Positions 35,099 through 45,775 of a stretch of 64,000 nt of DNA are shown here, in pieces (the first letter of the stretch is position 1; every line of letters starts with the position of its first letter). The position numbers and the translations under genes are program-made. The notes beneath the pieces are model-generated. The model ran no database searches, was not told the origin of the DNA, and saw only the letters and a list, made by a program, of their open reading frames with translations. The stretch is from Berghia stephanieae (taxonomy: Eukaryota; Mollusca; Gastropoda; Nudibranchia; Aeolidiidae). The stretch lies in NCBI GenBank assembly GCA_034508935.3, contig CM067446.1, positions 19,358,955 to 19,422,954 on the forward strand, read 5' to 3'.

Positions 35099-35160
35099 TA
35101 TATATATATATTTTTTTTTTTTTTGTTTTTTTTTGTTTTTTGTTTTGTCTTGTTTGTTTG
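35011..35160 (+). repeat. (TA)n then T/G-rich tract
   Basis: TA units to about 35111, then T-runs broken by G to 35172. Confidence 0.97.
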
Positions 35161-35534
35161 TTTGTTTGTTTTGTTCGCCTTAAAAAAAAATTTATTTCAA
35201 CCACAAATAATCACATTCACAATGCAATGACAATACCAGTAGATTTTAATTATTCCAAACGTAATCAAAAATGAATCACGAAAGAGAATACAACAAAAAA
35301 TTAAAGCGAAGAGACATAATGCGACAACCCTTCACAATACAAGTCCATCTCGTTCACTCGAAAAATTAAAGAGATGCTTTAATCCCTCAACTGCGAGATT
35401 AATATTTCTGTTACATTACTGGTTTTCAGTAGTACGTAGTAACTGTAAAGTTTTTATCGAGAAGCAACAACAGCGATATGACTCGAGTTTCATTCAGAGC
35501 TCAAATTGCATAATTTTACTGCTCTCTTGGTGGT
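35161..35534. other. No recognised gene
   Basis: Unassigned. Confidence 0.4.
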
Positions 35535-35800
35535 TAGAATGATTGTGCCGGTGGTGGTAGTGGTTGGAATAGTGGTAGCGGTGGTGGTGGTGGTGGAGGA
35601 GGAGGAGGAGGAGGAAGAGGAGACGGTGAGGGAGGATGTAATTATGGTAGTGGTTTTGATGGTGCTGTTGGTTAGAATGATAGTTGTGGAGACGATGACG
35701 GAAATTATATGATGATGTTGATATTGTTTTTATTTCTATTGTAGTACTTGATGTTAATGTTGTTGTTGTTGTTGTTGTTAATGATGATGATGATTATGAT
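35535..35800 (+). repeat. Degenerate (GGT)n, (GGA)n, (GTT)n and (GAT)n triplets
   Basis: Successive short triplet blocks with interruptions. Confidence 0.85.
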
Positions 35801-35844
35801 GACAACGACGATGTCGTCGACAATGATGATTACAATACGATATT

Positions 35845-35895
35845 ACAAAGTTTATTCAATCTTAGGCTTTCGCCAATAAATCATAAAATTTGATG
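35845..35895 (-). mobile_element. Short LINE/SINE 3'-end-like repeat
   Basis: AGTTTATTCAATCTTAGGCT and TTCGCCAATAAATCATAA recur at 36358-36410. In reverse this reads as a GAATAAACT-type non-LTR 3' end. Confidence 0.45.
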
Positions 35896-35966
35896 ACAAC
35901 ATACATGAAAGTGGAAAAAAAATGATAAATGGAACCAAACAATAAACTGATACCATTAATAACCAC

Positions 35967-36031
35967 ACAAAAAAAAAAAAAAAAAAAAAAAAAAAATCGT
36001 AATACCACCAATACGTACAATAATAATAATA

Positions 36032-36095
<64 letters not shown>

Positions 36096-36110
36096 GATAA
36101 TAATAACAAT
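35967..36110 (+). repeat. Poly-A (about 30) and (ATA)n
   Basis: A-run at 35967-35996, then ATA/AAT units at 36018-36090. Confidence 0.95.
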
Positions 36111-37435
36111 AATAATACGAGTATTACCATCATCATTACTACCACCACCAACATAATTACGTTTCCAATCAGTTTTTCTCGTTTTTTTAAATTTGATACC
36201 TATAATAGACGAAAATTCCGGTGATTTTGTTAAAGGGTAGTTAAAATATCTACGATTTTATTAACCCTGAAAACTACGATTTTTATTTTCCTATTTCAAG
36301 TAGGCAGGTCTGCTATTAAGTATCAGTTCCATAGTCAAAAAAAAAAAGACAAACAAAAACAAAGTTTATTTAATCTTAGGCTTTCGCCAATAATTCATAC
36401 AATACAATTAAGACAAAATATTGCTACTAATCTCTCCTCATGCATTCGTTAGACGATAACATTAACGACCGTGTTATCTTTACTCCTTACCCAACCAACC
36501 CCTAGCTTCCCGCCTCTTCATCACGAACTATCTTATGTATGTATTAGCTTTAGGACGGGCAAGTACGGAATCTGCCCACCCTTCCTTTAAACGTATCTAT
36601 TTCCTCTTAGAATTCAACTATCTCTTTTCTCAGAAGAGTATTTCTCGTATACTAATTCAATTGTTGAGAAAACCAAAATGGTGGTTGTATTTTATATATT
36701 TATTTAGTCGTGACCTTTGAATAAAAGTGTTTTGTTTTATTAGAGGAAATGCAATAGAAAATTACATTGTTTTGCAAAAATATTTAGTATGGCAATAAAA
36801 ATACAGCGGTAATTACTTGAAGAATTTGAAGAAAAAAAAAAGAACAAATTAATTTGTTAAAAAAAAACAAAACAAAAAAAAAATCAAATAAGAAAACAAT
36901 TTAAATAAATGAGTTTTGAGAAGCACTAAAGAAAACGAGAAAAAAATAAATTTAAATGGTTAAACAAATATATAAAAACAACACAAGTTAATACTAAATT
37001 GATATATTAGTAAATTAATAAATTAAATTCAATACTGGAATCTTCCCAATGTCATTACATCAATGGTACCAGCACAAGTAAGGCAATAAATTAGAAAAAG
37101 TACGTTTGCCAAAATCTGCATTTAGTTTATAAGGTGGGCTCATTTGAATTAGCCCGACCTAGTACTAGAGAGGCCAGACAGCAAACTCGGAGTTCAGCGT
37201 CAGGCGACGTGACGATGGGATGACGATGTGGGCGGAGTGGAGTGGTTGGGGAGAGGGGGGGGGGGGGGGTTGATAAAAAAAAGAACAGGAGCGTATCCTG
37301 GTTTATGTATTACGGGGTGCATGGTGATTCTCAATCTATCAAAAATACACACAAATTGATTTCAGTACGAAGTATCAAGTTTAAGTAGTAACTTTTGAAA
37401 TTATCTAATTTAAATTAGATTATTTCGGACCTGGT
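36111..37435. other. No gene; short 3'-end repeat at 36358-36410 and G-run at 37254-37270
   Basis: AT-rich with A-runs. Second copy of the CTTAGGCTTTCGCCAATAA repeat. No conserved frame. Confidence 0.4.
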
Positions 37436-37505
37436 AATACAGCATATAACTTGAAAAAACAGGCTGGTATTTGCCCACCCTGCCCATTATTACCAGCCGT
37501 CCCTG
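37436..37505 (-). mobile_element. Possible DNA-transposon terminus
   Basis: On the minus strand CAGGGACGGCTGGTAATAAT followed by GGGCAGGGTGGGC looks like a hAT-type CAGGG(A/G)CGG end. No matching second end was found nearby. Confidence 0.35.
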
Positions 37506-37884
37506 GATATCATGCATATCAACTTTATAGGAACAGGAATGTATAAGCATGCAGAAAAAGCTGTTGATACAGACTGTAGATTAGAAAGAAATTTAAGAAA
37601 GTTAACTCAATGTAATCCACTCACCGCTTATCAATGAATAACATCACACCACTGAATAAGGATAAAACACGCCTGTTCTTGACGACATTTTTGTTGGAGA
37701 GAATGTCTTGTTGTAAGTGGCAGGTTTTTATAAGGTTATGACTCTTTGTTTTGACGATAGGGTTGTGGGCACTTCATTTTCGTTGTCCGATATTGGCGGA
37801 GTTTGAGCGAGTTATCGTAGAGGTGTGAAGTTTGCGTCTTCATCACGGGGCTTAAATTGCGTGTCAGCTGGATAATGCCATATC
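37506..37884. other. No recognised gene
   Basis: Unassigned. Confidence 0.4.
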
Positions 37885-38033
37885 GTTAATACGCTTCAAC
37901 AGTTGTAATCACGCATGGTAACTTAGTAACTGGCTCTAAACTATTGGAACAATGGCGGACGCCCTATTAAAATATTTCTCCGACGAGCATAAAAGCGTAT
38001 CCAGAGGAGAAAAACATAAATCTGATCATGTTG
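37885..38033 (-). mobile_element. Family G repeat, truncated
   Basis: CGCTTCAACAGTTGTAATCA to AGAAAAACATAAATCTGATC, the reverse of the 3' half of the copy at 1380. Confidence 0.7.
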
Positions 38034-38284
38034 TCTGTTGTCCTTCATAAATTCTGTCATTCCAGAAACTCTTCGGTCGCCCAAGCTAAAAAAAAGGATT
38101 TGGTTTGTCCGCTTGCGTTTCTGTAACGGTTTGAGTTTAACGGAAAGGGGTGATAACCCTTTGCCAACCCCCCAACCTGGAGACAATAATGATGCAGAAT
38201 TCTTTAAAACGTTTCTTTTAAAGATGTAACACTGTTGATTCTATTTCTTTGTTTCAAAACTGCATGTTTGAGTGGTTGTATGTT

Positions 38285-38362
38285 TGAATGAAAGTTGTCA
38301 CGTTACTGTTAAGCGCTTTGAACTTGTTGAGATACGGAGGAAGGCGCTATATAAAAGCCATA

Positions 38363-38442
<80 letters not shown>

Positions 38443-38498
38443 CATTAGTATTATTATTATTATTATTATTATATTATTATTATATTATTATTATATTA

Positions 38499-38558
<60 letters not shown>

Positions 38559-38600
38559 CATCATTATTGAATGACCTGGTTCACATAAGATGAAGAAAAA
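38285..38600 (+). repeat. SINE/LINE 3' end grading into (TTA)n
   Basis: AAGCGCTTTGAACTTGTTGA then GGCGCTATATAAAAGCCATA is a typical non-LTR/SINE tail, and the (TTA)n array (38365-38563) starts directly from it. The microsatellite probably grew from the element's simple-repeat tail. Confidence 0.75.
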
Positions 38601-38649
38601 GTAATTTAATATTTCATGACAAAAATAAGATTGTAATCACACACATTTC

Positions 38650-39270
38650 TGCGGCTACGTGGTCTTGTAGTATGACACTCACCTTCGGATCGGAAGGTCC
38701 AGGGTTCGAATCCTGCTCTGATCATAGTTGAGTCTTGGAAAAGGTTCTTTACTCACATTCTTTCACCGTACTCGGGTGTAAAATAAGTAAAACCAAAAAC
38801 TAGAGGTGCCTAAATGAGCCAATAATATGCAGAGAAAAATAAAGTGAGTCAATGTGACTCAGATATAAGGGAACAACACAAAACAAACAACGTTTCGGGC
38901 TTTGGCTTCGTCCGGAGACAAACAACAAGACACAAAAATGTAAGGTTACAAAAAATCATATTTGACAAAATCACAGTTGACAAAATGTGATTTTTGGTAA
39001 CCTTGGATTTTAGTGTTTTGTTGTTTGTCTCCTGACTAAGGCCAAGGCAGAAACGTCGTTTGTTTTGTGTTGTTCCCTTATACGAGTATATATATGATTC
39101 ACATTTTACTCAATTTATTGAACTCTCAATGTAAAATAAGTACCAGGTCTTTAACGGCGTTGATTCTGTGGAGAATAACATGTACCTAACAAACAGGCGT
39201 CTCCTTCTACTACGTGGAAAGCGCTTTGGAGCACGTTTTGTGGATATTACATCATATAATACTCTATCTA
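38650..39270 (+). mobile_element. SINE-A copy interrupted by a 340-bp insertion
   Basis: The head (38650-38789) has GACACTCACCTTCGGATCGG and the B-box CAGGGTTCGAATCCTGC. The body resumes at 39130 with GTAAAATAAGTACCAGGTC and ends near GCACGTTTTGTGGATATTAC. The interrupted sequence is duplicated (TGTAAAATAAGTA) on both sides of the insertion. Confidence 0.85.
38790..39129. mobile_element. Foldback element nested in SINE-A, with 13-bp target duplication
   Basis: It is bounded by TGTAAAATAAGTA at 38777-38789 and 39130-39142. The inner arms 38868-38947 and 38998-39077 are inverted copies (GGGAACAACACAAAACAAAC, AACAACGTTTCGGGC, GACAAACAACAAGACAC). The right arm contains CTGACTAAGGCCAAGGCAGA then AACGTC, which resembles a hammerhead ribozyme core; the left arm in reverse reads CGGACGAAGCC then GCCCGAAACG. 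Confidence 0.85.
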
Positions 39271-39475
39271 TTTTTGATGAATGAACGAGGGAGATTGCAG
39301 AGACCAATAAATAGTGATTTTTCAATTCTGCCCAGTAATTGAATCATTGACTTTTGAAATTAATTCCAGATTTAACCACTGAATGGGAGTTTTGGAAACT
39401 CGATGATAGAGAACACGTTTCACAGATAAAATTATGATACGGTGTCGAGCGGTGGTTGGTTCAGGTTTCACTCTG

Positions 39476-39479
<4 letters not shown>
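39271..39479. other. No recognised gene
   Basis: Unassigned. Confidence 0.4.

Positions 39480-39555
<76 letters not shown>
39480..39555 (+). repeat. (CT)n microsatellite
   Basis: About 38 CT units. Confidence 0.97.
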
Positions 39556-39558
<3 letters not shown>

Positions 39559-39611
39559 CCCAACCTCCTCCCATTAAAACGAGGAGTTATTAGGTTGCTG
39601 GGTCTTTAAGA

Positions 39612-39715
39612 TTTGGCGGAAATTGATGAAGGTCACTTTAAACAATCGGTATTTGAAAGACGAGTTTTCTGGCCAAACAATTTTTAATGTGATTTTTTTT
39701 TTCAGAGCAAGGCAG
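39612..39715. mobile_element. Family C repeat
   Basis: TGATGAAGGTCACTTTAAAC, GGTATTTGAAAGACGAG and TTTTCTGGCCAAACAATTTT match the family C core. Confidence 0.6.
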
Positions 39716-39739
39716 AATCGTATCGGTCCCCAGTGGGTT

Positions 39740-39865
39740 TTTTTCTAAAGTGGAAAGTTCATTATTTGTATCAGCCTAGCGTCCTACCCAAAGGATATAA
39801 ACAAGTGTTACTACCCATATAACTCTATTGAAATCGGAATAAAGAAAGGCTCTGATGAATCATTT
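39740..39865 (+). mobile_element. SINE-B body fragment
   Basis: GCCTAGCGTCCTACCCAAAG and the AAAGGCTCTGATGAATC end match the 12300 copy. The tRNA-like head is missing. Confidence 0.5.
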
Positions 39866-40287
39866 TTGTACTTGACAAAAAGGCTTATCCCATCCATCCA
39901 TCTGTAGATATTTTTTCAATCAAGAAATAGGTGATCCATGCAAAAGAAATCAATTTTGGACCTAAAAAAAGATCCCCATAATCAACGTATATTTTTGTTT
40001 GCTCGGAGCCACGATCCAAAGTCAAGATTCAAATCGATCGTTCTGTCTTCCCTGTAACTAACATTCACCTACCTAAATATAACCTTAACGCTGTCGCACT
40101 AAGGCAGCAGCTTATTATTATGACCTTCTACCCAGGCACTTTGATAAAATACATTTTAGGCCATTTTCCGGGGAACCTTTGATTCAAATAACGATGGACT
40201 TCAACTTCTCAAAAAACACTGTTCAAACCTTTCACATTTTGAAATGAAACCCTTGCAACAAAGGCTGCTATAAAGGAAAGGAGGTGA
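39866..40287. other. No recognised gene
   Basis: Unassigned. Confidence 0.4.
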
Positions 40288-40510
40288 AGAAGAAGTAGAA
40301 GAACAAGAAGAACAAGAAGAACAAGAAGGAGGAGGAGGAGGAGAGGAGGAGGAGGAGGAGGAGGAGGAGGAGGAGGAGGAGGAGGAGGAGGAGGAGGAGG
40401 AGGAGGAAAAAAGATCGATCATCAGCATCATCAACATCATCATTATCATCATCATCGTCGTCGTCGTCGTCGTCATTAATAACAACAACAATAGTGGTAA
40501 TAATATTAAT

Positions 40511-40557
<47 letters not shown>

Positions 40558-40559
40558 TG

Positions 40560-40627
<68 letters not shown>

Positions 40628-40640
40628 TAAATAATAACAC

Positions 40641-40720
<80 letters not shown>

Positions 40721-40860
40721 TGGTGATGAAGTGATGATAATAATAGTAATAATGATGATGTAATGATGATGACGATAATGATATGATAAGATGATGAATG
40801 ATGATGATAATGATTGATAATAATAATAATGATAATGATCATATAATGATAATTATAATG

Positions 40861-40931
<71 letters not shown>

Positions 40932-40937
40932 TAATAA

Positions 40938-41034
<97 letters not shown>

Positions 41035-41177
41035 TAATAATAATAATAATAATAATAAAATAATAAGATAAAAAGAAGAAAAGAAGAAGAAGAAGAAGAA
41101 GAAGAAGAAGAAGAAGAAGAAGAAGAAGAAGAAGAAGAAGAAGAAGAAGAAGAAGAAGAAGAAGAAGAAGAAGAAGA
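40288..41177 (+). repeat. Compound triplet array: (GGA)n, (ATC/GTC)n, (ATA)n, (GAT)n, (GAA)n
   Basis: About 890 bp: AAG/AAC, then GGA to 40407, mixed CAT/CGT, long ATA blocks at about 40505-41060 broken by a GAT-rich piece (40720-40850), and finally (GAA)n at 41072-41177. The 355-residue minus-strand frame that spans it is a low-complexity artefact. Confidence 0.97.
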
Positions 41178-41335
41178 ATACTGCGACACATCTCATATAA
41201 AAAAAAGTCCCTAAGCTTCTTACCAAATTATCTGAGTAAACGCAATTTTCGACACACAAAAAAAACAAAAAAAAAAAAAAACAACAAAGTAACAGTTCCT
41301 TAAAAATATTATGACACTAACGACAGCAAATTTCG
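41178..41335. other. No gene; A-rich
   Basis: Contains an A-run at about 41261-41280. It forms the 3' side of the minus-strand LINE fragment. Confidence 0.4.
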
Positions 41336-42700
41336 GAGGTTTCTCATTCCTTCTGCCCTGAGGGCTCCAGTCCAATACATTCTTTGTTATAGTGGAGTCA
41401 TTCTTTTTAAGCGTGTGTCCAATCCACCTCCATCGTCTTCTTCCTATTTCCTCTCCCACTGGTTTCTGTTGTGTTCTTTTCCATACTTCTTCATTTTTTA
41501 TTATATCCACCAATTTTATTCTGAGTAGCTTACGCATGCACCTGTTTACGAAAATATGTACCCTCCTTATACATGCCTGTGATGCATTCCAAGTTTCACA
41601 TCCATACAGTAGGACAGACTTCACGTTTGAGTTGAAAAGTCTTAGCTTTAGTCGAAGGGAGATATCTTTAGTTCTCCAAACTCTGTTCAAAGATGTGAAT
41701 GCAGCCTGTGCCTTTCCTATCCGTGCTTTCACCTCTGCTTCCGTGCCTCCATCCTTGTCAATTATACTCCCGAGATAGCAGAAAGTGTCTATATCTTCAA
41801 GTTCCTGATCTTTTAATTTGATCTGCTCCCTTTGACGTGTACCTATCCTCAAGACCTTTGGCTTTACAGGGTGAATTCTTAGACCAATTGATTCCGAGAG
41901 GCTGTTTATAATTGTGGTTTTTGCTTGCATCTGGTCCTGATGTGGGACAAAAGAGCCAGATCATCTGCAAAATCCAGATCATCCAACTGTGACCAGAGGG
42001 TCTACTGTATCCCATTTCTTTGCCCTTTGGGGGTTTCCTTCATTAGATAATCAATGGCAAGGATGAACAGGAATGGTGAGAGCAAGCATCCCTACTTGAC
42101 ACCAGTCTTAATTTCAAAGCTGTCAGTAAGCTGATCTTCATATACATCCCTGCAACTTGATCCTTCATACATTTCCTTAATGAGGTTTACTATCTTTTCA
42201 GGGACTCCATAATGTGCCAGAATTTTCCACAATGTTGCTCTGTCGATACTGTCGAAAGCCTTCTCGTAATCCAGGAAGTTGACAATAAGATCAGGGTTAC
42301 ATTCTATAGACTGTTCCACCATGACTCGCAGACAGGCAATTTGGTCGGTGGTTGAACGGTTTTTCCGAAAACCTGCCTGTTCGTCCCGCAGGTCAGCATC
42401 TGTTGCATTCTTAATTCTCTCAAGAATAATACGGTTGAAAACCTTTCCTAGGATAGAGAGAAGAGTGATTCCTCGATAATTATTACAATTACTGAGGTCC
42501 CCTTTCTTTGGAAGCTTGGTAAGATGTCCTTCCTTCCAATCCTTTGGGAATATCCCGTCATTCCAGATTCTCTCAAATAGTGGGTGCAGGGCCTCAACAT
42601 TTCTTTCAGCATCAACTTTTAGAACCTCCCTTTCATCTTGTTAATGGCACCCACAATCTTTGCTATCGATGGTGATTCACAGGCAATAATAATACTTGAT
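41336..42700 (-). pseudogene. RTE-like LINE, reverse transcriptase and C-terminus
   Basis: Minus-strand pieces in order: IWNDGIFPKDWKEGHLTKLP, KGDLSNCNNYRGITLLSILG, DEQAGFRKNRSTTDQIACLR, then an open frame MVEQSIECNPDLIVNFLDYE followed by KAFDSIDRATLWKILAHYGV (42092-42322). Next come GCLLSPFLFILAIDYLMKE, LDDLDFADDLALLSH (the catalytic FADD intact), and an open frame with DTFCYLGSIIDKDGGTEAEV, RLKLRLFNSNVKSVLLYGCE, RWRWIGHTLKKNDSTITKNV and LDWSPQGRR. This order is that of RTE-type LINEs. The endonuclease is missing. At least one stop (after TGVK near 42092) and frame changes near 41800-42015 break it. The 236-residue frame at 41220-41930 reads past the element into A-rich DNA. Confidence 0.88.
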
Positions 42701-43038
42701 GTCATAAATCGATGTTAACTGTTGAAAACTTTGTGTATAGCCTTATGGATAATATTGTGCCATTTGAGTCCATAAAAAAAATTATACGGCGCACAACTCT
42801 ACTGAATGATTTGAAAATTAGAAATGTACTTTTTACAGATAGATAAACAGATAACTTGATTTCCTTTTATAATTTAAAGTCAGTTTGAAAGTTCGTTGAG
42901 GCAAACAGATATCATAATAAATGTACCGACGACTCTAACACACTCAAAAACAACCAATCTCGACATTGTAAAAAGTTGTCAGTTTGGCGTTTTTACTCCA
43001 ATCGTTGCATTTGAAATAATGTATTAATTACTTTAAGG

Positions 43039-43042
<4 letters not shown>
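42701..43042. other. No recognised gene
   Basis: AT-rich and unassigned; upstream side of receptor copy 1. Confidence 0.4.

Positions 43043-43133
<91 letters not shown>
43043..43133 (+). repeat. (TA)n then (GA)n microsatellite
   Basis: TA to 43098, GA to 43133. It lies about 175 bp upstream of the receptor copy 1 ATG. Confidence 0.97.
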
Positions 43134-43135
<2 letters not shown>

Positions 43136-43256
43136 TGTGATTTAGTCATTTGGGTTATTTCCCTTGAAATTTGGCTATTACAGGACTTGGTTATAACAGG
43201 GGTTTTAAGCTAATCCTACCATCACTGTTACACTGAGATCCCACTGTTTGTATTAG

Positions 43257-43307
43257 ATTCCTATCACTCACATCTTACTTATTATTCTTTCATATCATTT
43301 CAGAACC
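43257..43307 (+). promoter_or_regulatory. Shared upstream segment with splice-acceptor-like site
   Basis: GATTCCTATCACTCACATCT to TTTCATATCATTTCAG (AG at 43302-43303), then AACC before the ATG. The same segment precedes receptor copy 2 with only a few changes. The pyrimidine-rich tract ending in CAG fits a 3' splice site, so the coding exon is probably preceded by a spliced 5' UTR exon. No branch site or donor can be assigned. Confidence 0.55.
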
Positions 43308-44622
43308 ATGGAGAACACCTCATCAGCCAGTCAGAAATTCGATACAAGAACTGCTCAAAATGATGACGTTTTGAAGACTGAAATCAACCTAGAATATCAA
43401 GTACGAAATGTACTCGTTGGTTGTCTCGGCTCTTTGGCCAACATTGTGGCGTTTGCTGTCGTTTTTCAAACAAGTAAAGTCAAAAAAGGACGCAAATTAC
43501 TTCTGCTGAATCTGATAGTATCCGACATTGTAACCATGGTGTGTCTATGCGTGTACGGCCTAGTAAAATCAACACAGATATCAGAAGGGGACGGATGCGT
43601 GCCAATGATATTCTTTATCATTTTATGTGTTCAGAACTCTTACGTGGTATGCTTGATGCTCTCAATAGTGAATTACCTCGCAGTATACAAACCTTTCAAA
43701 TTTGAGAAATTAGTGTCCTGGAAAAACACCGGTATTGGAGTCTCGCTAAGTTGGCTGGTCAATGGAGGATTGATGTATCTGTGGCTTGGACCTGGGCTGA
43801 CTCCTGGTTTGACCTGTGCTCCAATCGCTGTTCTGCCCAATACTGGCCTGGTTGGATTGGCTACGATCGTATCAGTCACATCCTTTGGTGTGTTCTGCCT
43901 CAACGGAGCCGTCGTTATCAAATTTAAAAAGTTGTCACGAGTTACTCTCGTTCAAAATCGCTCCGATCAGAATATCAATCAAATCACTGCGAGTATTAAG
44001 ACAAGAAATACAAAAACAGATAAATGGCGCCTTTCGACAAATCATAAATCGAACATATTTGTTAATAATAAAGTTCAGCCTTTGGATGTACCAAATAGCA
44101 GACGAAAGTCACTTCCCAAATCGAGTTTCATCTGGATGGGGGACAATGATGACGAGGGGACCAGTTCACAAACTCTCAATGCTGAACTTCATAACCCTTA
44201 TCTTGGCACGTCTGAGCTCTTACCTGCCTCTGAACCAATATCGGGCACAAGCCAATCAGTCAGCAGCAAAAGTTACCTCTAATGTTAGCTGTCCCGACAG
44301 ACCCAAAGAAAGACAAGGTTGTGATCAATCACCAACGCAGGCAGTGAATCAAGTAAATCCAAGGGAAAGGATTTGCAAAGCGCTTGTCATCTTAACTTCA
44401 TTTTCCTGTACAATAACATTGCCACTGGCTTTGTACTTGATTTGTATTACCACAAACGTTATTACAGACCCAGAGAAAATGGTTGGAACACCGATAGGAA
44501 TCTTTATATCGTCTTGTCCTCTTACAAAAGCAGTTGTTAATCCTTTCTTTCATGCCCTGAGCTTCGTCAATTGGCAGAAAGTGAAAGCTGTTTTTAACAG
44601 AAATTCACGATCCAATGCTTGA
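43308..44622 (+). pseudogene. Rhodopsin-class GPCR, copy 1, frameshifted in the third intracellular loop
   Basis: This is a seven-helix class A receptor. The first frame runs 43308-44281 (324 residues): TM1 about 34-56 with Asn45, TM2 64-85 with Asp73, Cys97 before TM3, VNY in place of DRY at the end of TM3, TM4 with Trp149, Cys170 in extracellular loop 2, TM5 179-204, then a long loop. Next to copy 2 one extra base appears in the AAAA run near 44268-44271, and the frame closes at TAA 44279-44281. TM6, TM7 and the same C-terminus (NSRSNA) continue intact in the next frame to the TGA ending at 44622. Read as it stands, the protein would lack TM6-TM7 and could not be a normal receptor. Because everything else is conserved, this is either a very young pseudogene, a polymorphism or a base-calling error. 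The ligand is unknown. Confidence 0.85.
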
Positions 44623-45685
44623 GCAAGTTATATCTTTTTGCTCAGAACAAATTTTACTCGTATCATTTGCTACTAGCAAACGGATTCACAGCTTCTTGTG
44701 GTCGAAATGAATCATTGCAAGACTTTTGATAATTATATCGGAATGCATCACTTTTGTTGTGCCTTAAACCAGCTCAGAATAATCCATTACGCTGGTGGGT
44801 GGAAGAGACACGGGGGAAGTTGGATCAAATCATTCCTATATCCATTTATTTTATATTAACACGGCACATGAACTTTAAAGCCTTGATAGTAAGCGATTCA
44901 CGAGGCTGAAATCTTTCATTGTCATGTGATTGATTTTTAAAAAAAAGGATATCTAAAAATCCAGTCCATTGATGGTTTGTGCTGAAGTAAAACGCTCACC
45001 ATATCTGCACGCCAAAGCAATTACAATCACCACAGAAAACTATACCGGGAAACTTTAAACGTGGATACTTGATAAGAAATAATTTAGTCAGAACACATCT
45101 CTCTATCTGTTTGTTTAAAACAATAACTAACAGCCGAGTGGTGTCAAATATATTCATTCTTTAACTATAATCTTCTATCTGCTCTGTGTTATGCATTCTC
45201 GAATGTTGAAGTCAAAAGGCCAGTAACTTTTAATAGACCTAAGGATAAGATTGTATGTTTGCTTGAATTGCCACACATTCAAATATTTTGGCTAATATTC
45301 ACAAAAGTGACTCCTGGTCACAACATGGAGAGCTATGAAGAACGAACTAAGAATCTATGACCATATATAGTTTTGGTATTACACAATCATTCACTGCTTT
45401 TACGTAATCTCTACTGGGTGAAGAAGTTAGAACTTGATGGATTCCATTACAGAGAGAGGAGTCACTGAGTGTTACCAAACAATCACTTCAATCTTGCCTG
45501 AAATTAGCTCAAGGATATCTAAGCATGAAAAGAAATTACTCATACAAAAGACGTTTAGGCCATTGGACTTCCTCCTGGGATATAGCAATGATAGATGAGG
45601 AGAACAACACGGAAGGAAAAATCATTGGTGGAACCGTTGCCTTGTTAAGACACAACTTCATACTTGCATACCAAATATTTAATGC
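44623..45685. other. No gene; weak MITE-A' trace near 45080-45170
   Basis: AACAATAACTAACAGCCGAG follows the A' motif order. The 64-residue frame at 45525-45719 has no known domain. Confidence 0.4.
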
Positions 45686-45775
45686 AATGTTGCTGTTCGA
45701 AGCTCGAAGAAAAAAATAACAATGTGAAATTGAATGTAAGCTTCAATTTAATATACGAACGCAGATAAAATAACA
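45686..45775. mobile_element. Family E arm fragment
   Basis: TTGCTGTTCGAAGCTCGAAG and AATTGAATGTAAGCTTCAAT match the outer left end of the 9680 copy. The rest is missing. Confidence 0.65.

Noticed and set aside
34963-37505. CAGTGGCGG at 34963 and CAGGGACGG (reverse) at 37505 as the two ends of one DNA transposon
   Set aside because: The ends do not match each other beyond a few bases and no transposase frame lies between them.
40201-41268. Long minus-strand open frame of 355 residues
   Set aside because: Encoded by triplet microsatellites (poly-F, Y, I, L, S runs); no real protein composition.
41392-41778. 128-residue plus-strand frame
   Set aside because: Antisense shadow of the RTE-like LINE fragment.
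43099-43133. (GA)n upstream of both receptor copies as a shared promoter element
   Set aside because: The sequence between the repeat and the shared segment is unrelated in the two copies, and the distances differ; most likely coincidence in a microsatellite-rich genome.
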